A DNA stretch of 64,000 nt from CAG-882 sp050874385. Its GTDB lineage: Bacteria > Bacillota > Clostridia > Lachnospirales > Lachnospiraceae. The translations under genes were made by a program, and so were the position numbers. Positions 53,663 through 62,046 of this stretch are shown one piece after another. A model generated the notes under the pieces. It made no database searches and had not been told where the DNA came from. It was given only the letters and a program-made list of their open reading frames with translations. The first letter of the stretch is position 1. Every line of letters starts with the position of its first letter. Location of the stretch: the NCBI GenBank assembly GCA_050874385.1, contig JBNMKO010000003.1, positions 1-64,000 on the forward strand. Direction: 5' to 3'.

Positions 53663-54295
53663 ATGAAACTTTTGATAAGAAATCTTACAGTAACTGATAG
53701 AGATGAGACGCTGCTTGATGAGGCATCATACACATTTTATCAGGAAAATGTATATTGCATAAATGCTCCGGAAAAATACAGGGCGGCACTTTTTAACAGC
53801 ATAGCCTACGGAAAGCAGTCGGATTTTGACAAAATACAGTTGATATGTGATGGCAACAACTGTATGTCTCCGGCGATGATTGCGCGCTTCAGCGAGGAGC
53901 CCTCATTTCCTGAGTTCCTTACAGTGCGTGAGTTTGTCAAGTATTACATTGACATGAACAAAAGAAGTATTCAGGAAATTAAGACGATAGATGAATATCT
54001 TGAGATGGTCGAGCTTTCCGATATAAGAGGGGACAGACTGATAAGGGATTTCACATGGGATGAGAGGGTGAGACTTCAATTCCTTTGTTTCCTTATAAAC
54101 AAACCGCCTGTGCTCATAATAGACAGTATAAAAAATATCACAAATGTTGAATTTTTGAAAAAGGTAAAAAAATATCTGGACTGCATTAAAGAGAGCAGTA
54201 TAATTCTCCTTGGATGTACGGACGAATCGATAGCGGTTTTTCTAAGCGATGAGGAGCTTACTGTTGTGGATGGAAAATTTCAGGGAGGGAGATAG
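53663..54295 (+). CDS. Degenerate ABC-type ATPase domain lacking catalytic motifs
   Basis: The 210-residue protein follows the ABC ATPase pattern in length and order but has lost all catalytic signatures. The Walker A place (about 33-44) reads INAPEKYRAALF without GKS/T; the signature place (129-138) reads DFTWDERVRL instead of LSGGQ; Walker B (148-156) is PPVLIIDSI, with Ser in place of the catalytic Glu; the switch place (181-188) is ILLGCTDE with no His. The strand LLIRNLTVTDRDETLLDEASYTF at the start and the CIKESSIILLGCTDESIAVFL end are still ABC-like. It may be a structural partner of the following membrane protein. An aagaggt site precedes ATG 53663. Confidence 0.7.
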   Translation: MKLLIRNLTVTDRDETLLDEASYTFYQENVYCINAPEKYRAALFNSIAYGKQSDFDKIQLICDGNNCMSPAMIARFSEEPSFPEFLTVREFVKYYIDMNKRSIQEIKTIDEYLEMVELSDIRGDRLIRDFTWDERVRLQFLCFLINKPPVLIIDSIKNITNVEFLKKVKKYLDCIKESSIILLGCTDESIAVFLSDEELTVVDGKFQGGR

Positions 54296-55885
54296 ATGGT
54301 AAAGAGGATATTGTATCAGTTTCTCCTTGAGGCGGACAATGACGTGGGAAGGTTGAAGAACACGTTCCACATAAAAGCTTCACATAAGGACACAGGGAAT
54401 GACAGCACTGTCGCGGGCTATTCGATTGCAAATGCGGTGCTCAAAATTATTTTTGACATAATCACAAAGATTGTGTATGTATTTTTGTTTATGTACCTTC
54501 CGTACAGAATATTTTCGGCTATAAGTGTATGGGAGGGATTTCAGCTAAGACAGTCGATGGTCTATTTTACATGCCTGTTAAGCTGTATCTGCGGCTCACT
54601 CATCAATTCGGGAGTGTTTGATGTGGACGAGGATGCAAGGACTTTGTTCGCCACGATGCAGATTGATGTGTCACTGTTTTTTAAGGAGAGAATAGTATAT
54701 AAGCTGTTGATTGACGGGCTTGGATTTGGAATTGCGTACTGCATTATTGGAGTGGATTTTGGACATGCCTTTTATCTTGCATTGTGGGTGATTATCTCAA
54801 GAATTATAGGGGAGCTTATAAATCTGTATGTGTTCCGCTATACCGGAAAATCCATAAGCGAGAATACTATTGTCACAATAGCCATTATGGCTACATGCGT
54901 GTTTATGGCGTATGCTTTTCCTTTTTTGAGAAACAGGGTTGTTGACCTTACAGACTGCGTGTACAGTTATATTTGGATTTTGGCGGCGCTTATACTTGCG
55001 GCTGTGGCTCTGTATGTGCTTTTTAACTATACCGATTACGGTTATATAGCACAAAACTATATGGAGCGCATGAAAGATGAGGATGCAGCCGGAAATGATG
55101 ATGCCGACGCATACGACGGAATGATGATAAGTGAGTATTCAAAAAACGGATATTTCAAAAGATTTGACAAGGACAAGGCGAAGGGGCTTGAGTATCTGCA
55201 CAAGATATTTTTTACCAGAAACCTTGATTTTATAAGAAGTATATTGGCTGTCAGATGTGTTCTCATAGTTATAGCCGGGGTGGTGGGCGTTATAATATGC
55301 CTTATGTCGCCGGAGGAGACCAAAAACACGATATGGTCGGTAATTTGTGATGCACTTCCGATAATGGTATTCATCATGTACTGTCTTTCAGTCACGCCAA
55401 AGCTGTGCAAATCAATGTTCTGCTATATAGACAAGGATGTTTTGGAGTCGGGGACATATACCGGGAAGAGATATAATTTTATGAACTATGCCATAAGGCT
55501 CAAGATGCTCGCGGGCTGTGAACTGGTTCAGGCGGTTGTCATGTGCATAGCGTTTATCGTTGTGGGCGTAGCCACCGGAAACGCAAAAAACATTTCGGCG
55601 ATAATTCCGGTTTGTGTCGGAATAGTAATGCTGTCGTTGTTCTATGCGGTGTTCAATCTGCTGGTGTATTATATCTGCCAGCCTTACACCAAGGAGCTTA
55701 AAATTAAAGGCTATACATTTTTTGCCGCCAACGCAGGCATTCTTGTGATATGCTACGGCTGTGTTTACATTGATTGTACAGCAGTTGTGTTTGATATAGT
55801 TTTGGGGCTTGTGGTAGCTGTTATGCTCAGTCTTTCCTCCACATTGGTGTATTATTTCTCGGATAAGACATTCGATGTGAGATGA
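54296..55885 (+). CDS. Polytopic membrane protein, partner of the degenerate ABC domain
   Basis: The 529-residue protein has about twelve hydrophobic segments in two groups (roughly 60-245 and 318-525), separated by an acidic cytosolic stretch of about 65 residues (RMKDEDAAGNDDADAYDGMM). Inside group 1 lies an ABC-2-like loop RTLFATMQIDVSLFFKERIVYKLLIDG. It shares the promoter and follows the ABC-like gene without a gap (ggagggaga site before ATG 54296). No full match to a known family was recognised; an ABC-2 type permease is the best guess. Confidence 0.65.
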   Translation: MVKRILYQFLLEADNDVGRLKNTFHIKASHKDTGNDSTVAGYSIANAVLKIIFDIITKIVYVFLFMYLPYRIFSAISVWEGFQLRQSMVYFTCLLSCICGSLINSGVFDVDEDARTLFATMQIDVSLFFKERIVYKLLIDGLGFGIAYCIIGVDFGHAFYLALWVIISRIIGELINLYVFRYTGKSISENTIVTIAIMATCVFMAYAFPFLRNRVVDLTDCVYSYIWILAALILAAVALYVLFNYTDYGYIAQNYMERMKDEDAAGNDDADAYDGMMISEYSKNGYFKRFDKDKAKGLEYLHKIFFTRNLDFIRSILAVRCVLIVIAGVVGVIICLMSPEETKNTIWSVICDALPIMVFIMYCLSVTPKLCKSMFCYIDKDVLESGTYTGKRYNFMNYAIRLKMLAGCELVQAVVMCIAFIVVGVATGNAKNISAIIPVCVGIVMLSLFYAVFNLLVYYICQPYTKELKIKGYTFFAANAGILVICYGCVYIDCTAVVFDIVLGLVVAVMLSLSSTLVYYFSDKTFDVR

Positions 55886-55928
55886 TTTTTGTGATAGGTA
55901 AATAATTTAAAAAAAGTTAAAAAAGTTG

Positions 55929-55957
55929 TTGACATTTGTTTGTTGTAGTGCTATATT
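55929..55957 (+). promoter_or_regulatory. tRNA-Val/tRNA-Met promoter
   Basis: TTGACA and TATATT with a 17-base spacer, about 44 bases before tRNA-Val. The sequence is nearly repeated in front of the second tRNA-Met gene. Confidence 0.85.
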
Positions 55958-56000
55958 AATTAAGCAAGCTGATTGACAGCGAGCAGACAAAACAACTTAT

Positions 56001-56073
56001 GGGGTCTTAGCTCAGCTGGGAGAGCATCTGCCTTACAAGCAGAGGGTCATAGGTTCGAGCCCTATAGGCCCCA
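56001..56073 (+). tRNA. tRNA-Val (anticodon TAC)
   Basis: GGGGTCT pairs with AGGCCCC, discriminator A. D-loop CTCAGCTGGGAGAG, anticodon loop CTTACAA with TAC, and T-loop GGTTCGAGCC. 73 bases; CCA is not encoded. Confidence 0.95.
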
Positions 56074-56091
56074 TACATATCAATTTAATAT

Positions 56092-56165
56092 GGCGAGATA
56101 GCTCAGTTGGCTAGAGCACATGGTTCATACCCATGGTGTCGGGAGTTCGAATCTCTTTCTCGCTA
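56092..56165 (+). tRNA. tRNA-Met, elongator (anticodon CAT), copy 1
   Basis: GGCGAGA pairs with TCTCGCT (first pair G-T), anticodon stem CATGG/CCATG with loop TTCATAC (CAT). The lack of three G-C pairs under the anticodon excludes the initiator. CCA is not encoded. Confidence 0.9.
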
Positions 56166-56172
56166 CTAAGTG

Positions 56173-56200
56173 ACCGGAGATGATGAGTCTCCGGTTTTGT
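56173..56200 (+). terminator. Terminator of the first tRNA unit
   Basis: ACCGGAGA pairs with TCTCCGGT over a TGATGAG loop, T-rich tail. An identical stem follows the second tRNA-Met. Confidence 0.8.
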
Positions 56201-56340
56201 GTTTGGCAATAAACGATATGTATTTGAGAGCATTATGCTGAACTTAACAGGAGTGTGTAGTGTCTTTATGTATAAAATAATAGTTTCTTGGTCTGAAATT
56301 GAATATACAATATAAAAAATTAAAAAAATACAAAAAATTG

Positions 56341-56369
56341 TTGACATTTGTTTGAGATAATGTTATATT
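56341..56369 (+). promoter_or_regulatory. Promoter of the second tRNA-Met
   Basis: TTGACA and TATATT are 17 bases apart, with GTTGACATTTGTTTG shared with the first unit. Confidence 0.85.
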
Positions 56370-56431
56370 ATCAGAGCAAGTTAATTGTACAGGCAGTTAT
56401 AAGTTTTATAATTATCTGCAAATATTGATAT

Positions 56432-56505
56432 GGCGAGATAGCTCAGTTGGCTAGAGCACATGGTTCATACCCATGGTGTCGGGAGTTCGAATCTCTTTCT
56501 CGCTA
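56432..56505 (+). tRNA. tRNA-Met, elongator (anticodon CAT), copy 2
   Basis: Identical over its full length to the copy at 56092-56165; same acceptor, anticodon and T-loop sequences. Confidence 0.9.
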
Positions 56506-56512
56506 CTGGATG

Positions 56513-56540
56513 ACCGGAGATGATGAGTCTCCGGTTTTTT
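56513..56540 (+). terminator. Terminator of the second tRNA-Met
   Basis: ACCGGAGA/TCTCCGGT stem and TTTTTT tail, same as after the first copy. Confidence 0.85.
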
Positions 56541-56702
56541 GCATAATTAAAAAAGTATGTGCTATAAATTTTTAGGTGAGTCTTATTGACAATAATTTCA
56601 AATGTTTTTCTCTTGACAAAGAGGGCGGACAGATTGTACCATTTTGGATATAAAATTTATGTCCATGTGGTAAGGCTTTTGGACTTTGAGTGGAGGGTTA
56701 TT

Positions 56703-57281
56703 ATGAGAGTAGGAATGGGATATGATGTTCACAGGCTTGTGCCTGACCGTGATTTGATTATAGGAGGAGTTAAAATTCCTTATGAGAAAGGGCTTTTGGG
56801 ACATTCGGATGCGGATGTGCTTTTACATGCGATTATGGATGCGCTTTTGGGTGCGGCGGCCCTTGGCGATATAGGAAAGCATTTTCCTGACACAGACCCG
56901 CAGTACAGTGGGGCTGACAGTCTTATGCTTCTTAGAAAGGTGGGCGAGCTTTTGTCCGAGGAGGGCTATGTTATCGAGAATATCGACAGCACCATTATCG
57001 CGCAGAAGCCTAAGATGGCACCGCATATTGAGCAGATGAGAAAGAACATTGCGGACACGTTAGGGCTTGATATAAGCCGCGTTAACGTCAAGGCAACCAC
57101 CGAGGAGGGGCTTGGCTTTACAGGAACTGGTGAGGGAATTTCCTCGCAGGCAGTGGCTCTTATAATGTCCGTTGAGAACTATATTTACGACAATATTTCA
57201 AGGGGGCAGTTCATATCGAGCGAGCCGTCTTCTGTGAATGCCGGCGGATGTGCGGGATGCAGTGGATGTGCCAAGCGATAA
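56703..57281 (+). CDS. ispF: 2-C-methyl-D-erythritol 2,4-cyclodiphosphate synthase with Cys-rich tail
   Basis: IspF catalyses the fifth step of the MEP isoprenoid pathway. The 192-residue product starts at ATG 56703 (gtggaggg before it). Catalytic parts are YDVHRL with metal-binding Asp and His (about 7-12), GHSDADVLLHAIMDALLGAAALGDIGKHFPDTDP-type active site (about 35-68) and KATTEEGLGFTGTGEGI (about 130-146). The family usually ends at about 157; here about 35 residues follow with the end GGCAGCSGCAKR (about 181-192), a CxxCxxC pattern. No ispD is next to it. Confidence 0.95.
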   Translation: MRVGMGYDVHRLVPDRDLIIGGVKIPYEKGLLGHSDADVLLHAIMDALLGAAALGDIGKHFPDTDPQYSGADSLMLLRKVGELLSEEGYVIENIDSTIIAQKPKMAPHIEQMRKNIADTLGLDISRVNVKATTEEGLGFTGTGEGISSQAVALIMSVENYIYDNISRGQFISSEPSSVNAGGCAGCSGCAKR

Positions 57282-57465
57282 AAAATGATTGACAAATCCG
57301 ACTTTGGTGCATATTCTAATAATGTGATGTGAGCTTTAAAAGGTAAAAAGCTTTTTGTGACTGTGTGATAAGGCTTTTTAATGTGACGAAGCATCATGTT
57401 ATGGTTAAAAATTTTTGACTATAATAGCAATTTATGGAATTGCTGTAATATATGTAAATGCTTAG

Positions 57466-57720
57466 ATGGAAAAGAGTAGCGAGATACCCGCTGTCACAGA
57501 GAGAAGAACTCATCAAGTACGATGAAGCTGGAAGTTCTTTACACGGATTTTGCGAAGTGCGTTCCTGAGCATGGCGGGGGAAATGAGTATCCTGCCACGG
57601 CTGACACCGTTAACCGTCGTCGAGATAGTAGAAGATTGTTTTTTGTGGCATATCTTCTTTCTAAGTAGAGTGGAACCGCGATAACCTTGCCTCTATAGTG
57701 ATATAGTGGCGAGGTTTTTA
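57466..57720 (+). ncRNA. T-box riboswitch (cysteine) before cysE-cysS
   Basis: A long stem I region starts near AGAGTAGCGAG and carries AGAGAGAAG, then a likely specifier TGC (57558-57560, Cys) just before CCTGAGC. The T-box bulge AGTGGAACCGCG (57668-57679) is canonical. The terminator AACCTTGCC/GGCGAGGTT with a T run ends at 57720. Uncharged tRNA-Cys would stabilise the antiterminator and raise cysE-cysS expression. Confidence 0.92.
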
Positions 57721-57767
57721 TTATATAATATTATACTACATAAGCATATATTAAAAAGGAGAAGCTC

Positions 57768-58394
57768 ATGTTTGACACTATTAAGCAGGAGATTGCTATA
57801 ATACGCGACAGAGACCCGGCAATCAAGTCGGATATGGAGGTGTTTTTGTACCCCTCCTTCAAGGCTATTTTAAAATATAGAAAAGCGCATAAGCTCTATG
57901 AAAAAAAACATTATTTTCGCGCACGCCTCATATCACAGAGGGCTGCGAGAAAGACCGGAATAGAAATTCATCCCGGGGCAAAAATAGGAAAGGGGCTTTT
58001 TATAGACCACGGACACGGGGTTGTTATAGGTGAGACCGCGATTATCGGGGACAATGTTACTCTCTATCAGGGGGTTACGCTTGGAGGTACCGGAAAGCAG
58101 AAGGGCAAGAGACATCCGACGCTCGAGGACAACGTGATGGTCGGCTGCGGCGCGAAGGTGCTGGGCGACATAACAATCGGTGCCAATTCCATGATAGGTG
58201 CGGGCTCGGTTGTGTTGAATGATGTGCCGCCCAATTCTACAGTCGTAGGCGTTCCGGGGCGCGTGGTAAAGCGCGACAACGTGAAGATACCAAGCGTTGA
58301 CCTTGACCAGGTGCATCTGCCTGACCCGGTTATGAACGATATACAGCAGCTTAAAGAGACAGTCGCAAGGCTTGTAAAACAAATGGAGGAATAG
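57768..58394 (+). CDS. cysE: Serine O-acetyltransferase
   Basis: CysE forms O-acetylserine, the precursor of cysteine. The 208-residue protein has the helical start FDTIKQEIAIIRDRDPAIKSDMEVFLYPSFKAI and the left-handed beta-helix of hexapeptide repeats (about 60-165) with IHPGAKIGKGLFIDHGHGVVIGETAIIGDNVTLYQGVTLGGTGK, where His in DHGHG and the GETA loop form the active site. It is shorter than enteric CysE (about 270), like other Firmicute SATs. It is the first gene after the T-box and is 6 bases from cysS. Confidence 0.95.
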   Translation: MFDTIKQEIAIIRDRDPAIKSDMEVFLYPSFKAILKYRKAHKLYEKKHYFRARLISQRAARKTGIEIHPGAKIGKGLFIDHGHGVVIGETAIIGDNVTLYQGVTLGGTGKQKGKRHPTLEDNVMVGCGAKVLGDITIGANSMIGAGSVVLNDVPPNSTVVGVPGRVVKRDNVKIPSVDLDQVHLPDPVMNDIQQLKETVARLVKQMEE

Positions 58395-58400
58395 ATTACA

Positions 58401-59822
58401 ATGGAAAACAGAATACGTTTTTTTAACACACTTACAAGAAATGTGGAGCTTTTTGTTCCAAATGAGGACGGAAAGGTTAAGATGTACACTTGTGGGCCTA
58501 CAGTGTATCACTATGCACACATTGGAAATCTCAGAAGTTATATAATGGAGGACATTCTTGAGAAGACACTCCGCTATGTCGGCTACGATGTAAAGAGAGT
58601 TATGAACATCACAGATGTCGGACATCTCTCAAGCGATGCCGACACGGGCGAGGATAAGATGTTAAAGGGTGCAAAGAGAGAGCACAAGACAGTCATGGAG
58701 ATTGCAAAGTTTTACACGGACGCATTTTTGTCCGACTGCAACAAGCTAAACATCCGCATACCGGACGTTGTTGAGCCTGCAACCAACTGCATACCTGAGT
58801 TTATCAACATGGTCAGCGTGCTTCTCGAGAAGGGCTACGCTTACATTGCGGGCGAGAATGTATATTTTGACACCTCAAAACTCAAGGACTACTATGTGTT
58901 CTCAAGCCAGAGCGAGAAGGAGCTTATGGTAGGAGTGCGCGATGACGTGAGCGAGGACACCAACAAGAGAAACAAGGCAGACTTTGTTCTGTGGTTTACA
59001 AAGTCGAAGTTCGACAATCAGGAGCTTAAATGGGATAGCCCTTGGGGTGTGGGCTATCCGGGCTGGCATATCGAGTGCTCCTGCATAAGCATGAAGCATC
59101 TTGGAGAGTACATGGATATCCACTGCGGCGGCGTGGACAACATTTTCCCTCATCACACCAACGAGATTGCACAGAGTGAGTCATATCTTGGACATAAGTG
59201 GTGCAATTATTGGTTCCATGTTCACCATTTGAATGACAAGACAGGAAAGATGAGCAAGTCCACGGGAAATATTCTCACCGTCTCAGTGCTTGAGGAGAAG
59301 GGCTATGACCCGCTTGTGTACAGAATGTTCTGCTTGCAGTCACATTACCGCAAGCCGCTTGAGTTTTCATACGAGATTATGGACAATGTGGCAGCAGCTT
59401 ACAACAAGCTTGTGAAAAAGATTGGAACCCTAAAGGACGAGGGCGAGGTTGACAAGGAGGCATTTGACAAGTTTAAGGAGAGCTTTATTGATGCGCTTGC
59501 CAACGATATCAACACTTCAAGCGCTCTCACTGTCGTGTATGATGTGCTCAGAGCCGACTGCAACGACAAGACAAAGCTTGAACTCATAAAGAGCTTTGAC
59601 GAGGTGCTGTCACTCAATCTCACAAGAGAGTGCGGAAAAGCAGATGCCGCAAATGATGTTGATGATGAACTTTCACAGTTTGTTCTCGCAAAGATTGAGG
59701 AGCGCAAGGCGGCAAAGAAGGAGAAGGACTTTGCCAAGGCTGATGCAATCCGCGAGGAGCTTCTTTCAAAGGGCATTGTGATAAAAGACACAAGAGAAGG
59801 AACAGTGTGGGAGAAGGCATAA
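58401..59822 (+). CDS. cysS: Cysteinyl-tRNA synthetase
   Basis: The class I synthetase of 473 residues has the zinc-binding YTCGPTVY (about 30-37), the HIGH variant HIGN in AHIGNLRSYIMEDIL, WHIECSCISMKHLG and HCGG with the zinc ligands, KMSKS as GKMSKSTGN (about 290) and a DALR-type anticodon domain. The T-box upstream matches Cys. The order cysE-cysS-mrnC-rlmB-sigH is the Firmicute operon. Its TAA overlaps the ATG of mrnC by one base (TAATG). Confidence 0.98.
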   Translation: MENRIRFFNTLTRNVELFVPNEDGKVKMYTCGPTVYHYAHIGNLRSYIMEDILEKTLRYVGYDVKRVMNITDVGHLSSDADTGEDKMLKGAKREHKTVMEIAKFYTDAFLSDCNKLNIRIPDVVEPATNCIPEFINMVSVLLEKGYAYIAGENVYFDTSKLKDYYVFSSQSEKELMVGVRDDVSEDTNKRNKADFVLWFTKSKFDNQELKWDSPWGVGYPGWHIECSCISMKHLGEYMDIHCGGVDNIFPHHTNEIAQSESYLGHKWCNYWFHVHHLNDKTGKMSKSTGNILTVSVLEEKGYDPLVYRMFCLQSHYRKPLEFSYEIMDNVAAAYNKLVKKIGTLKDEGEVDKEAFDKFKESFIDALANDINTSSALTVVYDVLRADCNDKTKLELIKSFDEVLSLNLTRECGKADAANDVDDELSQFVLAKIEERKAAKKEKDFAKADAIREELLSKGIVIKDTREGTVWEKA

Positions 59823-60247
59823 TGGACAAGGTAATCCGTGAAGTATTTGAATTAAAGGATGTGGACGCTGACAGCTATTCACCGCTCACGCTTGCATATA
59901 TAGGCGATTGTGTGTACGAGCTTACAATAAGGACATTGCTTGTGAATAAAGGAAACGCCCCGGTAAACAAGCTCAACAAAAAGGCGAGCGACCTTGCCAA
60001 AGCCCCGACCCAGTCGAAAATGATAAACATGCTTGTGGAAGATGGGCTCCTCACCGAGCAGGAGCTCGCTGTATACAAAAGAGGGCGCAACGCGAAATCT
60101 TTTTCCACCGCAAAAAATGCGACTGTGAGCGACTACCGCCGCGCGACAGGCTTTGAGGCTCTTATGGGCTGGCTCTATCTGAAAGGGGAGAGCCAACGCG
60201 CCCTAGAGATAATCAAGCTTGCATTTGATAAACTTGAACTGATTTGA
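59822..60247 (+). CDS. mrnC: Mini-ribonuclease III (23S rRNA maturation)
   Basis: This dsRNA-specific nuclease lacks the double-strand RNA-binding domain and trims 23S precursor in Gram-positive bacteria. The 141-residue protein keeps SPLTLAYIGDCVYELTIRTLLV with the catalytic Asp (about 22), NKKASDLAKAPTQS, KRGRNAK and DYRRATGFEALMGWLYL with the second acidic motif. ATG 59822 lies in TAATG; the frame from 59807 would overlap cysS by 15 bases and is not used. Confidence 0.95.
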   Translation: MDKVIREVFELKDVDADSYSPLTLAYIGDCVYELTIRTLLVNKGNAPVNKLNKKASDLAKAPTQSKMINMLVEDGLLTEQELAVYKRGRNAKSFSTAKNATVSDYRRATGFEALMGWLYLKGESQRALEIIKLAFDKLELI

Positions 60248-60265
60248 TTAAGAAAGGAAAATTCG

Positions 60266-61012
60266 ATGAGATACGAAGAATACACGATAGAGGGCCGCAA
60301 CGCCGTCATAGAGGCGTTCCGTTCCGGAAAAACCATAGACAAGCTATATGTATTGGATGGCTGTCAGGATGGCCCGATAAAGACGATAGTGCGCGAGGCG
60401 AAGAAGGGCGATACGATAATCAACTTTGTGACGAAGGAAAGACTTGACGAGATGAGCCAGACAGGTCATCATCAGGGCGCGATTGCAAAGGCAGCAGCAT
60501 ACGAGTATGCGGAGGTTTCCGATATTTTGGACGCGGCAAAGGCTAAGGGTGAGCCGCCTTTTATACTTCTTCTTGACGGTATAGAAGACCCTCACAATCT
60601 TGGCGCAATCATAAGAACTGCAAATCTTGCGGGCGCACACGGTGTAATTATACCTAAGCGCCGCGCTGTAGGACTCACGGCTGTAGTTGCAAAGACAAGC
60701 GCGGGGGCGATTAATTACACACCTGTGGCAAAAGTAACCAACCTTGCAGCTACAATCGACGAGCTTAAAAAGCAGGGAATGTGGTTTGTGTGCGCTGACA
60801 TGGGCGGGGAGCTTATGTACAGACAGAACCTCACAGGGCCTATCGGACTTGTAATAGGCAATGAGGGCGAGGGCGTGAGCCGCCTAATAAAGGAAAAGTG
60901 CGATTTTATAACCTCAATACCTATGAAGGGCGATATCGACTCACTTAATGCGTCTGTTGCGGCAGGTATTCTTTCTTATGAGATTGTTCGTCAGAGGATG
61001 ATGAGCAAGTAA
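60266..61012 (+). CDS. rlmB: 23S rRNA 2'-O-methyltransferase RlmB (SPOUT)
   Basis: RlmB methylates G2251 in the 23S P loop. The 248-residue protein begins with the substrate-binding L30e-like domain (TIEGRNAVIEAFRSGKTIDKLYV) and continues with the SpoU catalytic knot: DGIEDPHNLGAIIRTANLAGAHGVIIPKRR, LVIGNEGEGVSRLI and IPMKGDIDSLNASVAAGI. The three motifs are complete. It is 18 bases after mrnC with a clear gaaagga site, in the cysteine operon. The yacP gene that follows it in bacilli is missing. Confidence 0.96.
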   Translation: MRYEEYTIEGRNAVIEAFRSGKTIDKLYVLDGCQDGPIKTIVREAKKGDTIINFVTKERLDEMSQTGHHQGAIAKAAAYEYAEVSDILDAAKAKGEPPFILLLDGIEDPHNLGAIIRTANLAGAHGVIIPKRRAVGLTAVVAKTSAGAINYTPVAKVTNLAATIDELKKQGMWFVCADMGGELMYRQNLTGPIGLVIGNEGEGVSRLIKEKCDFITSIPMKGDIDSLNASVAAGILSYEIVRQRMMSK

Positions 61013-61064
61013 GAAACTGATGCCTGTAAAATGCAATCCTTTACGGTTGGGCGGATTAAAGGAA

Positions 61065-61088
61065 ACCCATTGACTTTAGACAATGGGT
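61065..61088. promoter_or_regulatory. 8-bp perfect inverted repeat before sigH
   Basis: ACCCATTG (61065-61072) and CAATGGGT (61081-61088) enclose ACTTTAGA, 23 bases before the sigH start. It may be an operator or a short RNA hairpin. Confidence 0.45.
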
Positions 61089-61110
61089 ATTCACATGGAG
61101 ATTTTGTCAG

Positions 61111-61731
61111 ATGGAAAAAAAGAACTATAAGAAATGTTCCGACGAGCTGCTCGTAAAGATGGCAAGGGAGGGCGACGAGGGGGCGGAGGAGTTTTTGTTA
61201 AAGAAATACAAGGACTTTGTGCGCTCAAAGGCGAGAACTTATTTCCTTGTCGGGGGCGACAGCGACGATTTGATACAGGAGGGAATGATAGGTCTTTACA
61301 ATGCGATAGGTCACTATGATGAGAGCAAAGCGTCATCTTTTATGACCTATGCTGCAATCTGCATAAACAATAAGCTTATCTCGGCTGTGTCGGCGGATGC
61401 CAGAAAGAAAAATGCACCTCTTAACGGATATGTGTCTATATACAGCATGATAACCGACGAGACGGGCGCGGAGGCACCGCTCTCGGATGTGCTTCCCGAC
61501 ACGGAAAATATCAATCCGGAGTCAATAATACTCAACGAGGAGCAGGAAAAGCTCACGGTAAGCCATATGATGGGAAAACTCAGTAAGCTTGAAAAGGAGA
61601 TTTTGTCATACTATCTTGAGGGAATGAGCTATCTTGAGATTTCCGAGATTATAGGAAAGCCCGAGAAATCCGTGGATAATGCCATACAGAGGATAAGGCT
61701 CAAGATGAACCGCTATAACGGAAAAGTATGA
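61111..61731 (+). CDS. sigH: RNA polymerase sigma-H factor
   Basis: SigH (Spo0H) directs transition-state and early-sporulation genes. The 206-residue protein has region 2 (SDELLVKMAREGDEGAEEFLLKKYKDFVRSKARTYFLVGGDSDDLIQEGMIGLYNAI) and region 4 (LSKLEKEILSYYLEGMSYLEISEIIGKPEKSVDNAIQRIRLKM) with a short linker. The linker holds the Lachnospiraceae-type segment NGYVSIYSMITDETGAEAPL. It ends the conserved cysE-to-sigH order of Firmicutes. The site ggag lies about 10 bases before ATG 61111. Confidence 0.93.
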   Translation: MEKKNYKKCSDELLVKMAREGDEGAEEFLLKKYKDFVRSKARTYFLVGGDSDDLIQEGMIGLYNAIGHYDESKASSFMTYAAICINNKLISAVSADARKKNAPLNGYVSIYSMITDETGAEAPLSDVLPDTENINPESIILNEEQEKLTVSHMMGKLSKLEKEILSYYLEGMSYLEISEIIGKPEKSVDNAIQRIRLKMNRYNGKV

Positions 61732-61802
61732 AGAAATACAATCTGTATGAAAAATGTAATGTTCCTACGAAAAATGCAGTATAACAAATTTCAAATAATT
61801 CC

Positions 61803-61831
61803 TTGACAAAAATAAAAAGATTTGTTAATAT
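61803..61831 (+). promoter_or_regulatory. tRNA-Thr promoter
   Basis: TTGACA and TAATAT with 17 bases between, 41 bases before the tRNA. Confidence 0.85.
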
Positions 61832-61871
61832 ATGAACTCGGGTGATGCAAGTGCATCTGCCCGTTCATGTT

Positions 61872-61944
61872 GCTACTATGGCTCAGTCGGTAGAGCGTCG
61901 CCTTGGTAAGGCGGAGGTCACGGGTTCGATTCCCGTTAGTAGCT
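61872..61944 (+). tRNA. tRNA-Thr (anticodon GGT)
   Basis: GCTACTA pairs with TAGTAGC, discriminator T. Anticodon loop TTGGTAA (GGT), T-loop GGTTCGATTCC. CCA is not encoded. Confidence 0.95.
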
Positions 61945-61955
61945 TGCGCGAGAGA

Positions 61956-61984
61956 GGGTATAGCTTAGTGCTATACCCTTTTTC
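61956..61984 (+). terminator. Terminator of tRNA-Thr
   Basis: GGGTATAGC pairs perfectly with GCTATACCC over TTAGT; five T residues follow. Confidence 0.9.
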
Positions 61985-62046
61985 TGTGCGCACAATAAGC
62001 TGAGTGCAATGCACTCGAGCATTTTAAATATGAGGAGAAAAAGATT

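Noticed and set aside
56111..56347. 78-codon minus-strand frame over tRNA-Met
   Set aside because: It overlaps a certain tRNA gene and its terminator.
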